64,000 bases of DNA. Origin: Isoetes taiwanensis (taxonomy: Eukaryota; Streptophyta; Lycopodiopsida; Isoetales; Isoetaceae). Where the stretch lies: NCBI GenBank assembly GCA_021234155.1, contig JAJEKV010000025.1, forward strand, positions 4,117,773 to 4,181,772, in the 5' to 3' direction. The notes beneath the pieces were generated by a model. The model was not told where the DNA came from and searched no databases. It saw only the letters and a program-made list of their open reading frames with translations. A program made the translations under genes and the position numbers. Positions 46,576 to 58,848 of the stretch are shown one piece after another (the stretch's first letter is position 1; every line of letters begins with the position of its first letter).

Positions 46576-48654
46576 GATGCAATATGTTAGGATTTCCCTT
46601 ATGTTATTAGGGTTTCCTTTAGACCGTTGGACTGAGAAGCTCATAATCGCGAAGTCTGTTAAGACCGACAATATGTTAGGGTTTCTATTTCCTATTATAT
46701 TGTGCACTGAAATTTTTGTAAATTTAAAAAGGAAGATTGATCTGACGAGGAATTCAGAATCGTCTTAAAGGTGATTTATTCTTTAGGAGAATTTTTGTAT
46801 TATATATAAAAAGTACAGAGTACAATGTTTCAATCTTCAAGGAGGAGTACTACAGGAGTAAACTCAACCTCTTCGTCCTCCATGAATTGAGACTTATTCT
46901 GAGCAGGAAGAAAACAAAAGAAATATAAGATAGAGGTCACAGAACCTTCTCAGTGTCTTCTGAATCAACTGAATGGGTCACCACAGAAGGAGTCTTCCAC
47001 TTTCATTGTCCATGAAGGAGCCCATACATCCTCCACTAAATACAGCAGACATCGATAGACAGTCACCATCATTTCTACCTGTATATAACTTTTGAAGCGG
47101 GATAGGTGGACAAACCCTATCACCAAGCTGCATTACTCTTACCAAGGCACTAAGAAGGTGGTAGAGAAAATGGACCAGTATTAGAAGAGCAGCCTGCCAC
47201 TCTGCTCATAGAAGCTGCCACTGCTTCTTGAATTCTAGTTCCTCACCTCATAAGCAAGCAAATCATCATGAACATTAAATTGGAACAGATGCTGCATTGT
47301 CGGGATAAGCATTCAACCTGAAGCTATGCCCAGCCGCCAGAATCCTCCCTCTAGAGCCCGGTACATGATGTATAGATCAGCATATCCCTAGCTCGGCAAT
47401 CCACTCCAGTCTAATCCATTCCACCTACTTGCATTATAAGCAAAAGAAGACTAAAATTGCGTGGGTACCTGATCATTTATCTGAACCACCTATTTAGTCT
47501 TTCTGCCAGCAAGAAAGGGTAAGAATAAAACCATGACACTCTAAATCACTGCGAGATTGTATATCTTTGGATAAGTCCAGAAATAACCCAAAGACTTAAA
47601 CCTGCTACAATTTGCAACAATTCAGCCTGTATTTCTTCATTTCATCCCAGGTCGACCCAGCCATAGACAGCTGCAAGGAAGATATGAACTAATACGGTGG
47701 AAAAGAAGCAGGATTGTAGACCACCCCCAGATTATGTCTCAAGAAAAACCTGGAAAAAAACTTGTGAAGGACTAATCTTACAGCAAAGGAGTGTCTTGGC
47801 CTGGCAGCCTGGAGTGTGATATTACATTCTTAAGTCTCTCTTGTCATCATATTTAGCCATTGACACCAACAATTTTAAAGGCCTCAACTCCCTAAGAATA
47901 TTTAGTTCCCAGACACACTGTTTCATGGACACAATCATGGTAGCACAACAAATTCTTCAATCCTCTATGGAGGTGAATGCTTCTCCTTAAACCACAGGTC
48001 TTGCAATTTATCATGATCGGACCGTTCCCAGCCATTAGATCAAACATATGTTATATTATGGAACTTGGGGTAGCTGAAGATTATCACGATAATCTCTAGA
48101 GGTTATCACAATAATCTTCCAAATATTCTAGTATTCTAATCTAATGGTTGTTTGCTTGCCACGTGGTGCTTCCAAGTTACCTCCTCCATCATTTTCCCCC
48201 CTTTTTGCTCTGTTCCGGCGTCGTTGCTCTGTTCCTCTGCTCGGCTTGCAAAATGCATGGATCCTCTGCTTAGCTTCCTCTGCTATGCTCGGGTTGCTCT
48301 GCTCGGCTTGCAAAATACGTGGATTAACTGCAGGAGTGGAGATGAAGTTCCGACAATAGCTGAGCTATAGTTTTTCTGTTCATAAAGGTATCTATGCATC
48401 AACTCGCACTTCTCGGCTATGCTTATATCTTTTCTCACGCCGTCTGTGATGCTCATAATTTTGGGCTCTATTTTCATTTTTAGGCAAAAGCAACTGCCTT
48501 TTACCTTCGTCTCCTCCAAGGTCGGCCATGCTTAAGGCCTAACAGGCTACTTGTTGGGCCATGCTCTGATTCTTTTCCCACTTATGGCAGCCTAAACTTC
48601 TACCCAGGCCGTTATTTTTAGATTGACAGTACAGTTTAGCTTTCTAAACAGGGC
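46576..48654. other. intergenic, nothing recognised
   Basis: GACTTCGCGATTAT-type sequences repeat twice about 70 bp apart near 46,555-46,640. A 60-70 bp imperfect duplication containing GCTCGGCTTGCAAAAT lies at 48,238-48,320. No gene is convincing. Confidence 0.45.
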
Positions 48655-48676
48655 CATTAGAGAAAATATGGGGTCT
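48655..48676. repeat. left terminal inverted repeat of the 7.4-kb element
   Basis: Perfect 22-bp inverted match to 56,011-56,032. Confidence 0.75.
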
Positions 48677-49040
48677 TAGAATATCCCTTTAAAAAATGCT
48701 CGAAATTCCACATCAGATTTTGCAATCCACCAATAAGGGGCTTGCTCTTTGTTCAAATGGCATGTCTACATGGCAAGGGGATGCCCCAAATATTTAGAAA
48801 ATAGTGCATGAAATCCCCTAAAGATATTGTTAGATATATAGGAATCTTGTTTACGTGAGGTGTGAAATAACTACATTGTATTGCATCGAGCATCCAATAG
48901 TTAATGCATGAAAAAAAACACAGCTCCCAATTAGTAGTTTCAGACGGCCGCCTGGCGGTTTAGGGTTCTCAAAGGCGCCTTCATGGGTTTAGCCTAAACT
49001 CAACTCGATCAAGCACGCCAGGGTAACATTCTAATCCGGT

Positions 49041-50391
49041 TTGGCATTTGATTTCTTTGTGATCATGGTTTTGATTGGGTTTTTCTTTTCTCGTTTAGGA
49101 TGCCAAGATCGGGAGGCGGTGACCGTTTTCTTATGCAATAACAAGAATGAAGAAGGCGAATGGGAGAAGCTCCATCTCAAAGTAATTGGTTCCCGGGTGA
49201 CAATGAGGCCATTGCGGTGGCTACCATGGTGTCAAAGGGCTAAACAGTTAGGCTGCTTTGACCCATTGGAAGGGACGAGTAAAAGAATTTGTTTTGGACC
49301 CGGAGGTAAGGTTGTAATGGATCCGGTTGTGGAGCATGCATACGACTCACATGACATGGCTAAGGAGTCTATTTCAATGAAGCATTCCTTTCCTTCTCTT
49401 GAACCCAACTTCGCTTTGCTCCTCGGATTTTACTTGATGTTGTTTTACCAAGAGCATAACTAGTGTACTTGAAGTGTACCATTGCAAGGAATTGGTCATC
49501 ATTGTTCAAGGATTCGACCATGAGGAGCTTGAAAGAAAGAGGTATATGGTTTCATGCATATCATTCAAAGATATCGAGGTAAAGGGATAGGAAAGTCGGT
49601 AGAGATTGATCTACCGGATCCAAACTTATAGGTACCGAGTTTGGTGGATATGCAAATTGTTGACAACATCCGAGATCATTTAGGCGGAGAAGTATTTAAG
49701 AATCTTAGGGAAAGAGGAGGAGTGAGATGCTCATTTAAAGTGTTTCTTCCAATTCATGTTTTCTCTTATTTATTTCAATCTGAAACTTCAATTAGGATTG
49801 CACCACGGACTTATACAATCCGGGTGTATCCTCTAATAGTCCGGAGAGTATATTTTCCGCCGGTGGAAGGAAAGGGATCATGAAACCGGGCAGCAAATCA
49901 CAAGGTGCACTCCTGCAAATGACACATTTATATTTAGGTGAGGATTGGCAAGTTTTAGCATCGGGTTTTACATTTGCATATATCCGTTTTACTAGATTCT
50001 CATTGTATTGAATACATTTCGATTTCTATGGTGTTAAAAAGTACAAGTTGTGTAGCCGGATGCTATACATCAATTTTTTATTGAGAGAAGGAAGCGTGTA
50101 TGGGAGAAATGCCACCGGGCTTGGAGATCAGTAGAAGATCATGGACGGAGAACTCACCCCTTATGGATTTAGTCATTGGTTTTGATGGCATGACTCGGGA
50201 GAAGGTCTTTGCATGTTGAGGAAGAATGGACTTTACATGAATGTCGGGAGTTCTTGAATACATGTGCAATGAATGGTGACTTCTATTTCCTTTTGAATGA
50301 TAGAAAGATTGGTTATAGAAGGGAGTGTTCTGTAAAATGCAAGGAATGTAAATCTCCATCTACATTGTGCGTCAAATACTTGTTGCTTTAA
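49041..50391 (+). pseudogene. plus-strand unknown readings in the 7.4-kb element
   Basis: I do not recognise the protein. One frame (49,041-49,463, 140 aa) runs through FGPGGKVVMDPVVEHAYDSHD. A parallel frame begins MPRSGGGDRFL at 49,100. A third (49,641-49,883) includes IVDNIRDHLGGEVFKNL, and a last one (50,209-50,391) has a Cys-x2-Cys-type end. The fragments read as one broken gene of about 1.3 kb. In a MuDR-like layout this would be the second gene, but nothing here shows that. Confidence 0.35.
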
Positions 50392-50419
50392 TGGATAGAA
50401 AAACATAAGAAAGGCAGTT

Positions 50420-50720
50420 GGTTTTGCAGGTTCAATTCCTGCAGCTATGTCTAAATTTGGTTGCTATTTAAGAATATGTTTCTTGCTGGACTTTACCATT
50501 CCTGTGAACTAATACTTGTTGAATCCAAAAATACATCTGCTATAACATTTGCTGATTAGTTCATGTAAGCCTTTTGCTGTTTATGTGAACTGCTGCAAAC
50601 TCAAGTGGTTAATGGTTTTGCAGGTTCAATTCCTGCACTTTATCTAAATTTTGTTGCTACTTAACAATATCTACTTAGCTGGACACTACCATTCCCGTGA
50701 ACTAATACTTGTTGAATCCA
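50420..50720. repeat. direct repeat with T-arm-like word
   Basis: Two similar stretches about 193 bp apart both contain TTTTGCAGGTTCAATTCCTGC, shortened here, and GTGAACTAATACTTGTTGAATC. The GCAGG-TTCAATT-CCTGC part resembles a tRNA T-arm, but no tRNA body precedes it. Confidence 0.6.
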
Positions 50721-51039
50721 TGTAAGACTAATAGTTCATGAAAGACTTTCTTTGTTTTGCAAGACTCGATTTGATATGACACTTTGAATTGGCGGTGTTT
50801 TGGTTAATGTGAACTGGCTTTGCAATCTCAAGTGCTTGTTATTCTTTGTCCACAACACGATGAAATCATAGACATGTCTTAGAAGATTGATTACCGCTAG
50901 ATATATTCTTGCCTTATATGTAACTTGGGTTTGGAAGGGCTTTCATATTCATGCTTGCTCAATAACAATGTTTGCTCGACTTTAATCTTAAAGAGATGGT
51001 TATTTAGCTGAACAAGCTAGAACTTTAGAAGTTCAATGA

Positions 51040-51250
51040 CAGTTAGAAGTTCAAGAGACAGTGGTATTCAGCTTACACTAAAGTTCAAGAGACAATAGTA
51101 TTCACATCACACTTAAAATGCATTGAAGTTCAATGACGGTTAAAGTTCAAGAGACAATGGTATCCAAACTTACACTTAAACATTTAATTGACAATGAACA
51201 TTGACAGCTTAAGACAATAGTATTCACATCACGCTTAAAATGCATTGAAG
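51040..51250. repeat. imperfect tandem repeat
   Basis: AGTTCAAGAGACA and GTATTCACATCAC recur with TTAAAATGCATTGAAG at about 51,117 and 51,235. Confidence 0.6.
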
Positions 51251-51754
51251 GATATATTCAGAAAGCAGATAAGAAGAATGTACACACAGCATGCATGCAA
51301 TTAGACATTAGATTACATGTTCCCAAAAACTTTGAGAGTTTCAGAAAAAACTGAGAATACTTGAACATAAGCACACAATGGTGAATATATTTAAGACATT
51401 GAAGAATAAACTCAGAAATCAGAAGGAAATACACAAGAAATACATGACTGATTTTATATTATATACTCCCAAAAAACAACCGTCTCATGGACGAATTTAC
51501 AAAAGGCCTGTACATAGCAGGCATGTTCCATCACAAAAAGAGGTAGCATCATAAGTTATGGAGATGAGTTATGGAGATTCATATACATGGTCGAGAAAAC
51601 AAAAGCACAACATTGAAAAAAAAAAACACAGGGGTATCCTAGGCACGCCCAGAGGCGCATCCCGAGCTCCATACGCTGTGTCATTGCCACCGGCTTGAAT
51701 AACCATCTCCGTAAGGCCATGGTCCAAATGAGGACGGTCTAGCCATCTTGAACC

Positions 51755-52105
51755 TTATCGTAAACTACTGACTCCCTTCGAACTAGGGCTCCACCTCCAC
51801 ACACGAAAATCGGGCGACATACTTGATCCTCTTGCGGTGGCTAGAATTCCTGCACTTCGTCCATGGGAACTCTGGCGGTGATCTTGATTCTGGCCATGCT
51901 CGTTACGATTCTGCTGGGTATGGTTCTGGGAATTGGGAGGAAGATGAAGAGCACCCGTCCAATCGAGTGCAATGATCTGCATGCATACGAAATGCACTGT
52001 ACTTCTGTCTAAAAAGGCGTGCCATGCAATCAATGGCTTCGTCAACTGATATATTTTTTTTATTGTTGGTTTAGGGTTGTGCAAGTTTGGTGTACTATTG
52101 GTCAC
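51755..52105 (-). CDS. short minus-strand open frame, function unknown
   Basis: 116 residues rich in Ser, Asn and Gln, with no recognised domain. It lies downstream of the large minus-strand gene and may be its last exon or chance. Confidence 0.2.
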   Translation of the reverse strand: MTNSTPNLHNPKPTIKKIYQLTKPLIAWHAFLDRSTVHFVCMQIIALDWTGALHLPPNSQNHTQQNRNEHGQNQDHRQSSHGRSAGILATARGSSMSPDFRVWRWSPSSKGVSSLR

Positions 52106-52859
52106 ATTTGTTATTTGTCAATGGTCACATTTGGAAATATGTATGAAGTTCATGGTTCAAAATTGAACCATAAACTTTATGAACCATGAACTTTATCAAA
52201 ATTGAACCATACACTTTATAAGTGAACTTTATGAAGTTTATGGTGAATCTTGAACTAGCATTTTATGGTCACAATTTTGCAAAGCATAACTAGTATGTTC
52301 ATTATGCAAAGCAATGGTCACAATTATGTTTAAATATGGTAACAAGTATTATGGAAACTTAGAATTTTTTTGGAGTTTGATGTTCATACAAGTATTGCAA
52401 TTGAAAATACAAAAGGGAGTTTGATGTTCGTACAAGTATTGCAATTGAAAATACAAAATTGAAAACAAAGAAACCTTATATATGACTAAGTTTATTTAAC
52501 CCTAAGCATGTGGGATAATTCAACCACTACTGACTATTTAGGGTTTGAACTCGACCTTTGGGATGGGTTTTAAACTGATATTGATTGTTAAGTTCTGCTA
52601 TTGATTGTTGATATTAAGAACCCGATATTAATTGTTAAGTTTCAGCTTGATCCCAAGAATTTGATACAAAATTCTTGGGATAGATGGTTGATACAAAAAA
52701 TCTGCACAATTTGAAACAAGAATATGCACAAAATCTGATACAACAACACAACTATACAACGGGTTTCTGAAATGCACAAATTAAGATATGCCATAAATCT
52801 GATACAAATGCAGCTTGCTATAAAGTTTGAGATTCATAAGAAATCAGATAACAATATAC

Positions 52860-55348
52860 CTTTTTCCAATTCTTTGTCTCTTGCTTCTCCACTCATTTAG
52901 TTTGTTCACGCCATTCGATTCTGACCAAGCCCATTTGTCGACGCCTCTTCATAGCAACCGCCATTGCATCATGCAAAATTAGCGAGGCACGCCTTGCCAC
53001 ATTCTCTTCATGTCTTGCTAGCACTCCTCTATAGAACCATTGTCCCATTTGGACCAATGGATTGGATTGACGAGAAGTTAGATTATCCGCCTCGTTGAGT
53101 CTTCCTATTAAAACCATCTTGGCTTGCTTATGTGATTTTTCCATGCCTTGTGTGTTCCATATGGCCAAGCTACCATACCTATCTGCAAACCAAGGCCCAT
53201 GTGCAAAAATTATATGCACATAATGTGTAACCTCGCTCTCCCCCCATGCATCTATGTATGCCTTTGTAAATGCATTAACAAAGCAACTGAAATTCCAAAT
53301 TGCTTACGTTGTGAGAAAGTCTTGTTTCTGCAACAACAGATTTAAGTTGGATAAGGCATTCCATGCATGCCTTTTTCTGGTTCTTCCATTAGTGGTTCTG
53401 TCCATCTCTGCATCTACAAGTTTTTTCCCAAAGTCCCATACACCTACCTTGGCACTTTCATTGCATAGAAAGTGCTTTGCCCTCTCACCTCCAATAGACA
53501 CCTTGGCTGGAACCGAGCTTCTTCCATTGGAGGACTGTTTAGTATCCATTTCCAGCTTCACACATCCACCATGCAATCCTGCATTTGATAATACTGTCTC
53601 CACTCGTTCAATAGCTTCTTTCCGTTGCTTCTCATCCTTAATGTTCCAGACAAACAACTCTGAAAGCCAAATCATCTTTTCTACTATCCTAACAAGAGCG
53701 TGCAGTGTACAAATGTGAACTCTATCCAAGGGAATAGGCAAAATTGGGATCAGATCTTTATCCTTTAGGTGTCTATCAGGAGCTGAACTCTGATTACATT
53801 TGAGAGTACTCTTTGAGGGGCCATTTTTTTGTTTCTTTCAAAGTCTCACAAAGAATACAAGCACATTCGAGAAGTCTTTGCACCGAAGACCTAATATTAT
53901 ACATGGCTTTCTCGCCAGATCCATGCCGTGGAAATTAATCAAAAAAAGAACCAAAACCTTCAACACAAACCTTCTTACCTTTATTATAGCTGTCCACAAG
54001 CATAGGTATACACAATACGCTCAAAGACCCATTTCAAGACTTCATTGTTCTCCTTATGAACTTGGAAAAGGCCCAACCACCACGTATGCTCCTCGGATTG
54101 GATTGAAAACCACTTTCGAGTCTCTAGCCTTCCTCTTTAACATTTTTGTTGTTCATAATCTGCAAAGAAATGCCCGATTCATGGATCACAAAGACACCCT
54201 TTCATACTTGACTTTGTGGTCGAGTTCCATTTCATCAAGCTTCAAACAAACCTCCAAATGGCTGTTTTGAATGCTATCTTCATGTATATTATAGAAAACT
54301 ACCATAAATTTCAGAATGCTCTCCAAGTCAAACCACAAATTGTTTCTCTCATGGAGACTTATAATTTTGTTGTCATTGGGGATACCTTTCTTAGATCTTG
54401 GCCCGAAATAGTGAATGGTGCTTCACACTTGATTGAGTGCATTCCTCCAAGGATCTCTTCAACCATAGTGTTTCTCCTTGCCACGACAAGATTCAGATGG
54501 TGTGGCCTTGGAACCATAACTTTATTTGTCCCAACCATGTTCAATGCATCCAGAATTGCTTGAAGAGCAATCTATAAGTTTCTTTATACTAATTCCAGCG
54601 AGAATCACATACATTTTGAATTTTATTTGCATCCATTTTAGAACTCACCTCATGAAGAAGCAGTCCATAACAGATTTCTTCAAATCAGAATTCTCGGTGA
54701 ATTTAACATTGAAAGTATTTCTTCTTTTGTGGCAATACTTCTTACAATGCTTTTATAACATTCTTCCTCACACCCTTCTTTCCCTTACTACTTGATCAGC
54801 ACTTGCTTCATAGCATAAATTCTCCTTCGAGCAGCCCCACATTTAATATTAAGTGTTTCAATTGGCTTGAATTCTTTTTATTCTCTCTCGAGCACCAAGA
54901 ACAGTCCTCTTTGATCTCTCCAATCTCTTACGCAAGAAGACATTACATTGTTTCATATTCTTTCTAGCATCCGCCATTGCTGAAAGTCTTGCAAACCGTA
55001 ATTGCTTGACACATTGTTGAAACATCACAATATCTTCCTCCAATTGAGAATTCCTTTTTAGTTAGGGTTGACGCTTATCCTTTTCCTTTCTTTGCTGCTC
55101 TAATCGATCTCTCAATTTAGACAACTCCGTGTCTCTCTCAAATGCAAGCAATGTGACAAATTGTTATTTTGATAAATTAATTGCAAATCAGATTGTGCCG
55201 GGCTCTCACAATAGCCTAGCAGCCCCGACTTTCCCTCACAAACAAACCTCACAAGGCTTGACACACAATTGAAATTTGGACATTTACCTGAATGGATTTC
55301 GTGGGTAAATTTCCCCTCTTGTCCCGATATCGGCATGCTTGGCTCCAC
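52860..55348 (-). pseudogene. large uncharacterised transposon-like gene, minus strand
   Basis: Readings on the minus strand, in order: an N-terminal acidic/Cys segment (55,348), a basic coiled-coil (55,043-54,858, ARKNMKQCNVFLRKRLERSK), VGTNKVMVPRPHHLNLV (54,500s), SKVVFNPIRGAYVVVGPFP (54,100s), DRVHICTLHALVRIVEKMIWL (53,725 on, 145 aa open, trimmed), and then a 108-aa frame from 53,219. The last includes IIFAHGPWFADRYGSLAIWN and QGMEKSHKQAK and ends in a basic KRRRQMGLVRIEWR. A His-rich THALxRIVEK core and the GMEKSH motif look like a conserved family that I recall from repetitive plant and animal genomes; I cannot name it. Stops and frame breaks occur in at least six places. Confidence 0.5.
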
Positions 55349-55512
55349 TCAATCTCAAAGCATTATGTTCTTCTTTTTCGACGATGGATTTTGCAAATTC
55401 GATGAAGGCAAGGTAATTCTCATTTGAACCATGGCAATGACCGCAGCCTAGCGTAAAACCATCCCGTAAACTCCATTGTTGATTTTATAATTTTTGATTC
55501 AAATGTTTCAAA

Positions 55513-55700
55513 AGGGAAATTCAAATTTGAACTACAATTCAAAATTTCCGAAAGCACTTTAGAGTAAGGGAAAATCAATATTGAACTGCAATTCAAATTT
55601 TTCCCGCAAATGCAATGAGGGAATTTCAAATTTGAACTATGATTCAAAAAATTTCGTGAGCAAATGCAATGAGGGAAATTCAAATTTGAACTCACACGCC
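55513..55700. repeat. 52-56 bp minisatellite, four units
   Basis: Four units share GGGAAATTCAAATTTGAACT (exact in units 1 and 4) and CAAATGCAATGA. On the minus strand they would encode repeated NCSSNLNFP-type peptides just before the large gene. Confidence 0.85.
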
Positions 55701-56010
55701 CATGAACCCTAAACCTTGGATCTCGAGCTCAAATCGTGCATCCGGCTGCCTTGGAAAACCACCGGACACCTCGCTTGAATAGGGAGATCTCGTATGCATC
55801 TCTCGACACGCCCGAGATCTCACGAACGGATTCGAGGAACCCTAATCGAGATTTCCTCCTCTCTCTCTCCAAATGACGTGGCATAATGGGATAGGTCTAC
55901 GTGGGCTCTAAGATACACTTGGATTCTATATTTATGAAGGATAAATGCTCTCCAATATAATTAGGAAAATAGAAAAAATAACTTATAATATTTCTTAGGG
56001 GGACACCAAG

Positions 56011-56032
56011 AGACCCCATATTTTCTCTAATG
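56011..56032. repeat. right terminal inverted repeat of the 7.4-kb element
   Basis: Exact reverse complement of 48,655-48,676. Confidence 0.75.
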
Positions 56033-58079
56033 TCAATCCAAATGGTCATTTGAATGTGTAGGCTGTGGAATCTGAAAGTACTTGGAAAATTCTATTCAGT
56101 GTGCTGGAATGTAGTCTCCAGAGCAAGAAGCAAATTTTTATCGGAGTTAGAAACTAGTGATGGCCTCAAGAATACAGGTCCTTTGCTAGAGTAGACCTGT
56201 TGCATCAATGCACAGCAGATAAATTGCTCGATCTGTGGTTTAAGGGAGATCAACCCTCCCCTCTTGCAGATCATGGGAAACAACCCTCTCGGCCTGCAGC
56301 CTCGAGGGTTATTTCCCATAATCTGCTCGAGAGGAGGTTAACCTCCTCTTCTACTCAGGGAATTCTACCACTAGAGTTCGCAAGGTGTTTGATTAATAAT
56401 TAGATTTAGTAAACAATAATTTGAAATGACATTTTGCGCAAACCAATATATCATTATCGTTATATGCATATAAACACACTTACCATGCAAGAGCATGCAT
56501 GTAGGGATTGATCCCAGCTGTTGATTCGAGAAAATAGAGGGGCAGGATGCATACACCTCATGGGGATTGCATGGGTGCATGCATCACATCTCAATACCAT
56601 CAAATCAAGGAGGGAGATGAAATCTTGGCCGTCGAATGTGCCCAAGACGTTTGGGGCTTTCCATCTCAACCATTCGTAGACTAGGGCCTTCGTGTTGGTC
56701 GTTTATTTAAAAAGGAGCAATTATTAATGTCAGTTCATGAGGTGGCATTTGCCACCTCATGAACTGAGGTTTTTGTCATTTTCATGCGAGCCCCATTCTA
56801 GAATTCATTCTCAATGTTTCCAAAAAGTAGAGGGATGGTAATCTTTTTTTTGTCGTCCAACCATTTATAGTATTTGACACAAGCAATATGCTACAACTTC
56901 ATCTTCATCTCATTCCCTTCTTGATTTGGCAGAATGAATGCGTTGTGATGTAGATATTGAATCTAGCCATGGATCTGGTTGCTCTTTCTTATAATTGAGG
57001 GCAATGATAGAAGAAAAGAATAAGCTAATCAATCAAATGCAAAATGCAATTTATGCATTAAATGATAAGCAATATCTGTGGATATAGGATTTCCTTGTTG
57101 GATCATGTGGGCATGCATTTGTATTTTTAACATGGAAGTTGGGGCACCATTTTGAGTTGAGGGTGAATCTCGTCGTGATATCATGTGGTATCCTTTATAT
57201 TCGAGTGGAAGTTGGGTTCAACATTTTGGCGTAACAATTTTTGTCAGTTTATAGCGCATTCCCCTGTTTACGTTGCACTTTCCATTGCTTTTGCCCTATT
57301 TTTCCCTTTTTATTCTGCTTCAGTTATGCGGCATATAATTTCTCAACCAAAATAATTCTTCCTCTTACAAAGATCATCTAGGTGTTGGGGAGGGGGAGGT
57401 ATTGGTACCATCAGAGCTGCGATGGCAGCCCCATAGGATACCATAATGCCCATTGAAGGCTGCTAACGCTGAAATTCCACTGGCACAGTTATGGGCATAT
57501 GAACTGAACACCAATCCTTTGATGGCATCTCAAATTTGAAGCTTCGACGATGATTCCACTACCGCAGTTAGAAGTTAGCAAAACGCTGCCCTCAAAACTG
57601 AAAACTCTCACATCTAATTGCAAAACACTCGGTTAACTATCAGGGGAGCACTGCCATAAGTTTTAGATTATGATAATTGCCGTGGGCTGGATTCCTGCCA
57701 AGTAGAGAGCAGATGCCATAGATTTTTGCCAAGTTTGATTTTTTTAAATTCTTGAATTAATTGCCGCTGCCGTGAGTGGAATCATCGCCTATCTTAGGTC
57801 ACAGAAGGAAGCCGCAGTTGAGATTTTGCTCCCAAGTGACGTTGCCCATGGTGGAATGTGGCCCTAAGATGGTATGCATAAAATTGACCTACTAATTTTT
57901 TTAAAAATAGTTTTGATCAATTCAAACAGCAGTATTTGAAAGCATTAATCTGCCTTCCACTTTGTTTCTCTTGCCTAACCCTGTAAAACACAACATTCCA
58001 ATATTAGTTAACTCTTGATGCCTCCCTTTCCCAATAGGGGAAGTGTGGTTTTTGCTATCGATATAATAAAAAAAAAGTT
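56033..58079. other. intergenic with a strong hairpin
   Basis: No gene recognised. A near-perfect hairpin and a perfect palindrome lie at 56,266-56,348. Confidence 0.5.
56266..56326. other. near-perfect hairpin, possible small-RNA precursor
   Basis: GCAGAT, ATGGGAAA and AACCCTC pair with GAGGGTT, TTTCCCAT and ATCTGC, with only two C-A mismatches over 23 positions and a 15-base loop. A perfect 18-bp palindrome, GAGGAGGTTAACCTCCTC, follows at 56,331-56,348. Confidence 0.5.
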
Positions 58080-58797
58080 TAATGTAATAAATTGGAGCAG
58101 ACTTGCATGATACTATTTGCTACCTCTGTAATTAAAAAATGTAGCATTAAACAGTCCAAGCGTATGACATGCTTTCCAAAAGAGCTAAAGGAGGTCTTTA
58201 ACAATAAAGGCAAAAATACATTGATTCACATGGTTTTTCTGTTCTTGGTCTCCCCATTGTTTTCAAGAGCATGCTGGGAAAATGAGGAATAGCTAGAAGG
58301 ACAAGATGGAATAAGCAATTTGTTCTATGCTCTTTCTGGAGAAGCATGGAGATGGTCAAACAAAAGAGGGTGAATCAGCTATTCAGAATTAAAGCAAACA
58401 GTGCTGTTCTCTTTTTTTTGTTACCTGATTTAACAGTAATAGAAAAAGTAAATTAGAAGTGTTTGGAGTCAATCTGAAAGGCAAAGAAGAGCATGAAATC
58501 TTTGAAAAGGCCACTAACACGTACAAGGCATCATAGCATTTTTTTAATCCCTTAAAGGGATTAAAAAGAGAATCAATCATGATGTAGGTTCTGTAATAAG
58601 CTTTACACGAATCAATCATGATGTAGGTTCTGTAATAAGGTTTACTTCTAGGTCTTTTTAATCACTTGCTCGATTTATCTATCACCTCCAATGTAGGGGA
58701 TGCTCCTAGATGATGAAGTTTTGATGTACCCTAAGGGTCTCCTGTAGACATTAATAATGTAATAAATTGGAGCAAACTTACATGATACTATTTTGAC
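58080..58797. repeat. direct-repeat-bounded 0.6-kb segment
   Basis: A near-identical direct repeat of about 42 bp (TAATGTAATAAATTGGAGCA, then CATGATACTATTT) lies at 58,080-58,121 and about 58,755-58,797. Confidence 0.7.
58570..58647. repeat. two-unit tandem repeat
   Basis: AATCAATCATGATGTAGG and TTCTGTAATAAG appear twice about 41 bp apart. Confidence 0.9.
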
Positions 58798-58848
58798 GCT
58801 TCTTCGGCCATAGGCACATGGAACAAGGCTTCGTTAGATTCATGCAAA

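Larger units (their letters stand above)
48655..56032. mobile_element. candidate 7.4-kb DNA transposon with convergent genes
   Basis: A 22-bp sequence, CATTAGAGAAAATATGGGG plus TCT, at 48,655-48,676 recurs as an exact reverse complement at 56,011-56,032. Weaker inverted similarity extends about 30 bp inward. Between the arms lie plus-strand readings (49,041-50,391) and a long minus-strand gene remnant (52,860-55,348), which converge. The minus-strand protein resembles transposon-encoded proteins. No target-site duplication was found, so the two arms could instead be ends of separate elements. Confidence 0.5.

Noticed and set aside
50430-50452. tRNA T-arm-like GCAGGTTCAATTCCTGC, occurring twice
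   Set aside because: No acceptor, D or anticodon arm lies upstream at tRNA spacing; it is part of a direct repeat.
53800-54563. plus-strand open frames of 156 and 115 aa
   Set aside because: They lie antisense to the large minus-strand gene, whose motifs read on the other strand.
48655-56032. firm assignment of the 7.4-kb element to Mutator
   Set aside because: No 9-bp target duplication and no MuDR motifs were found between the termini.
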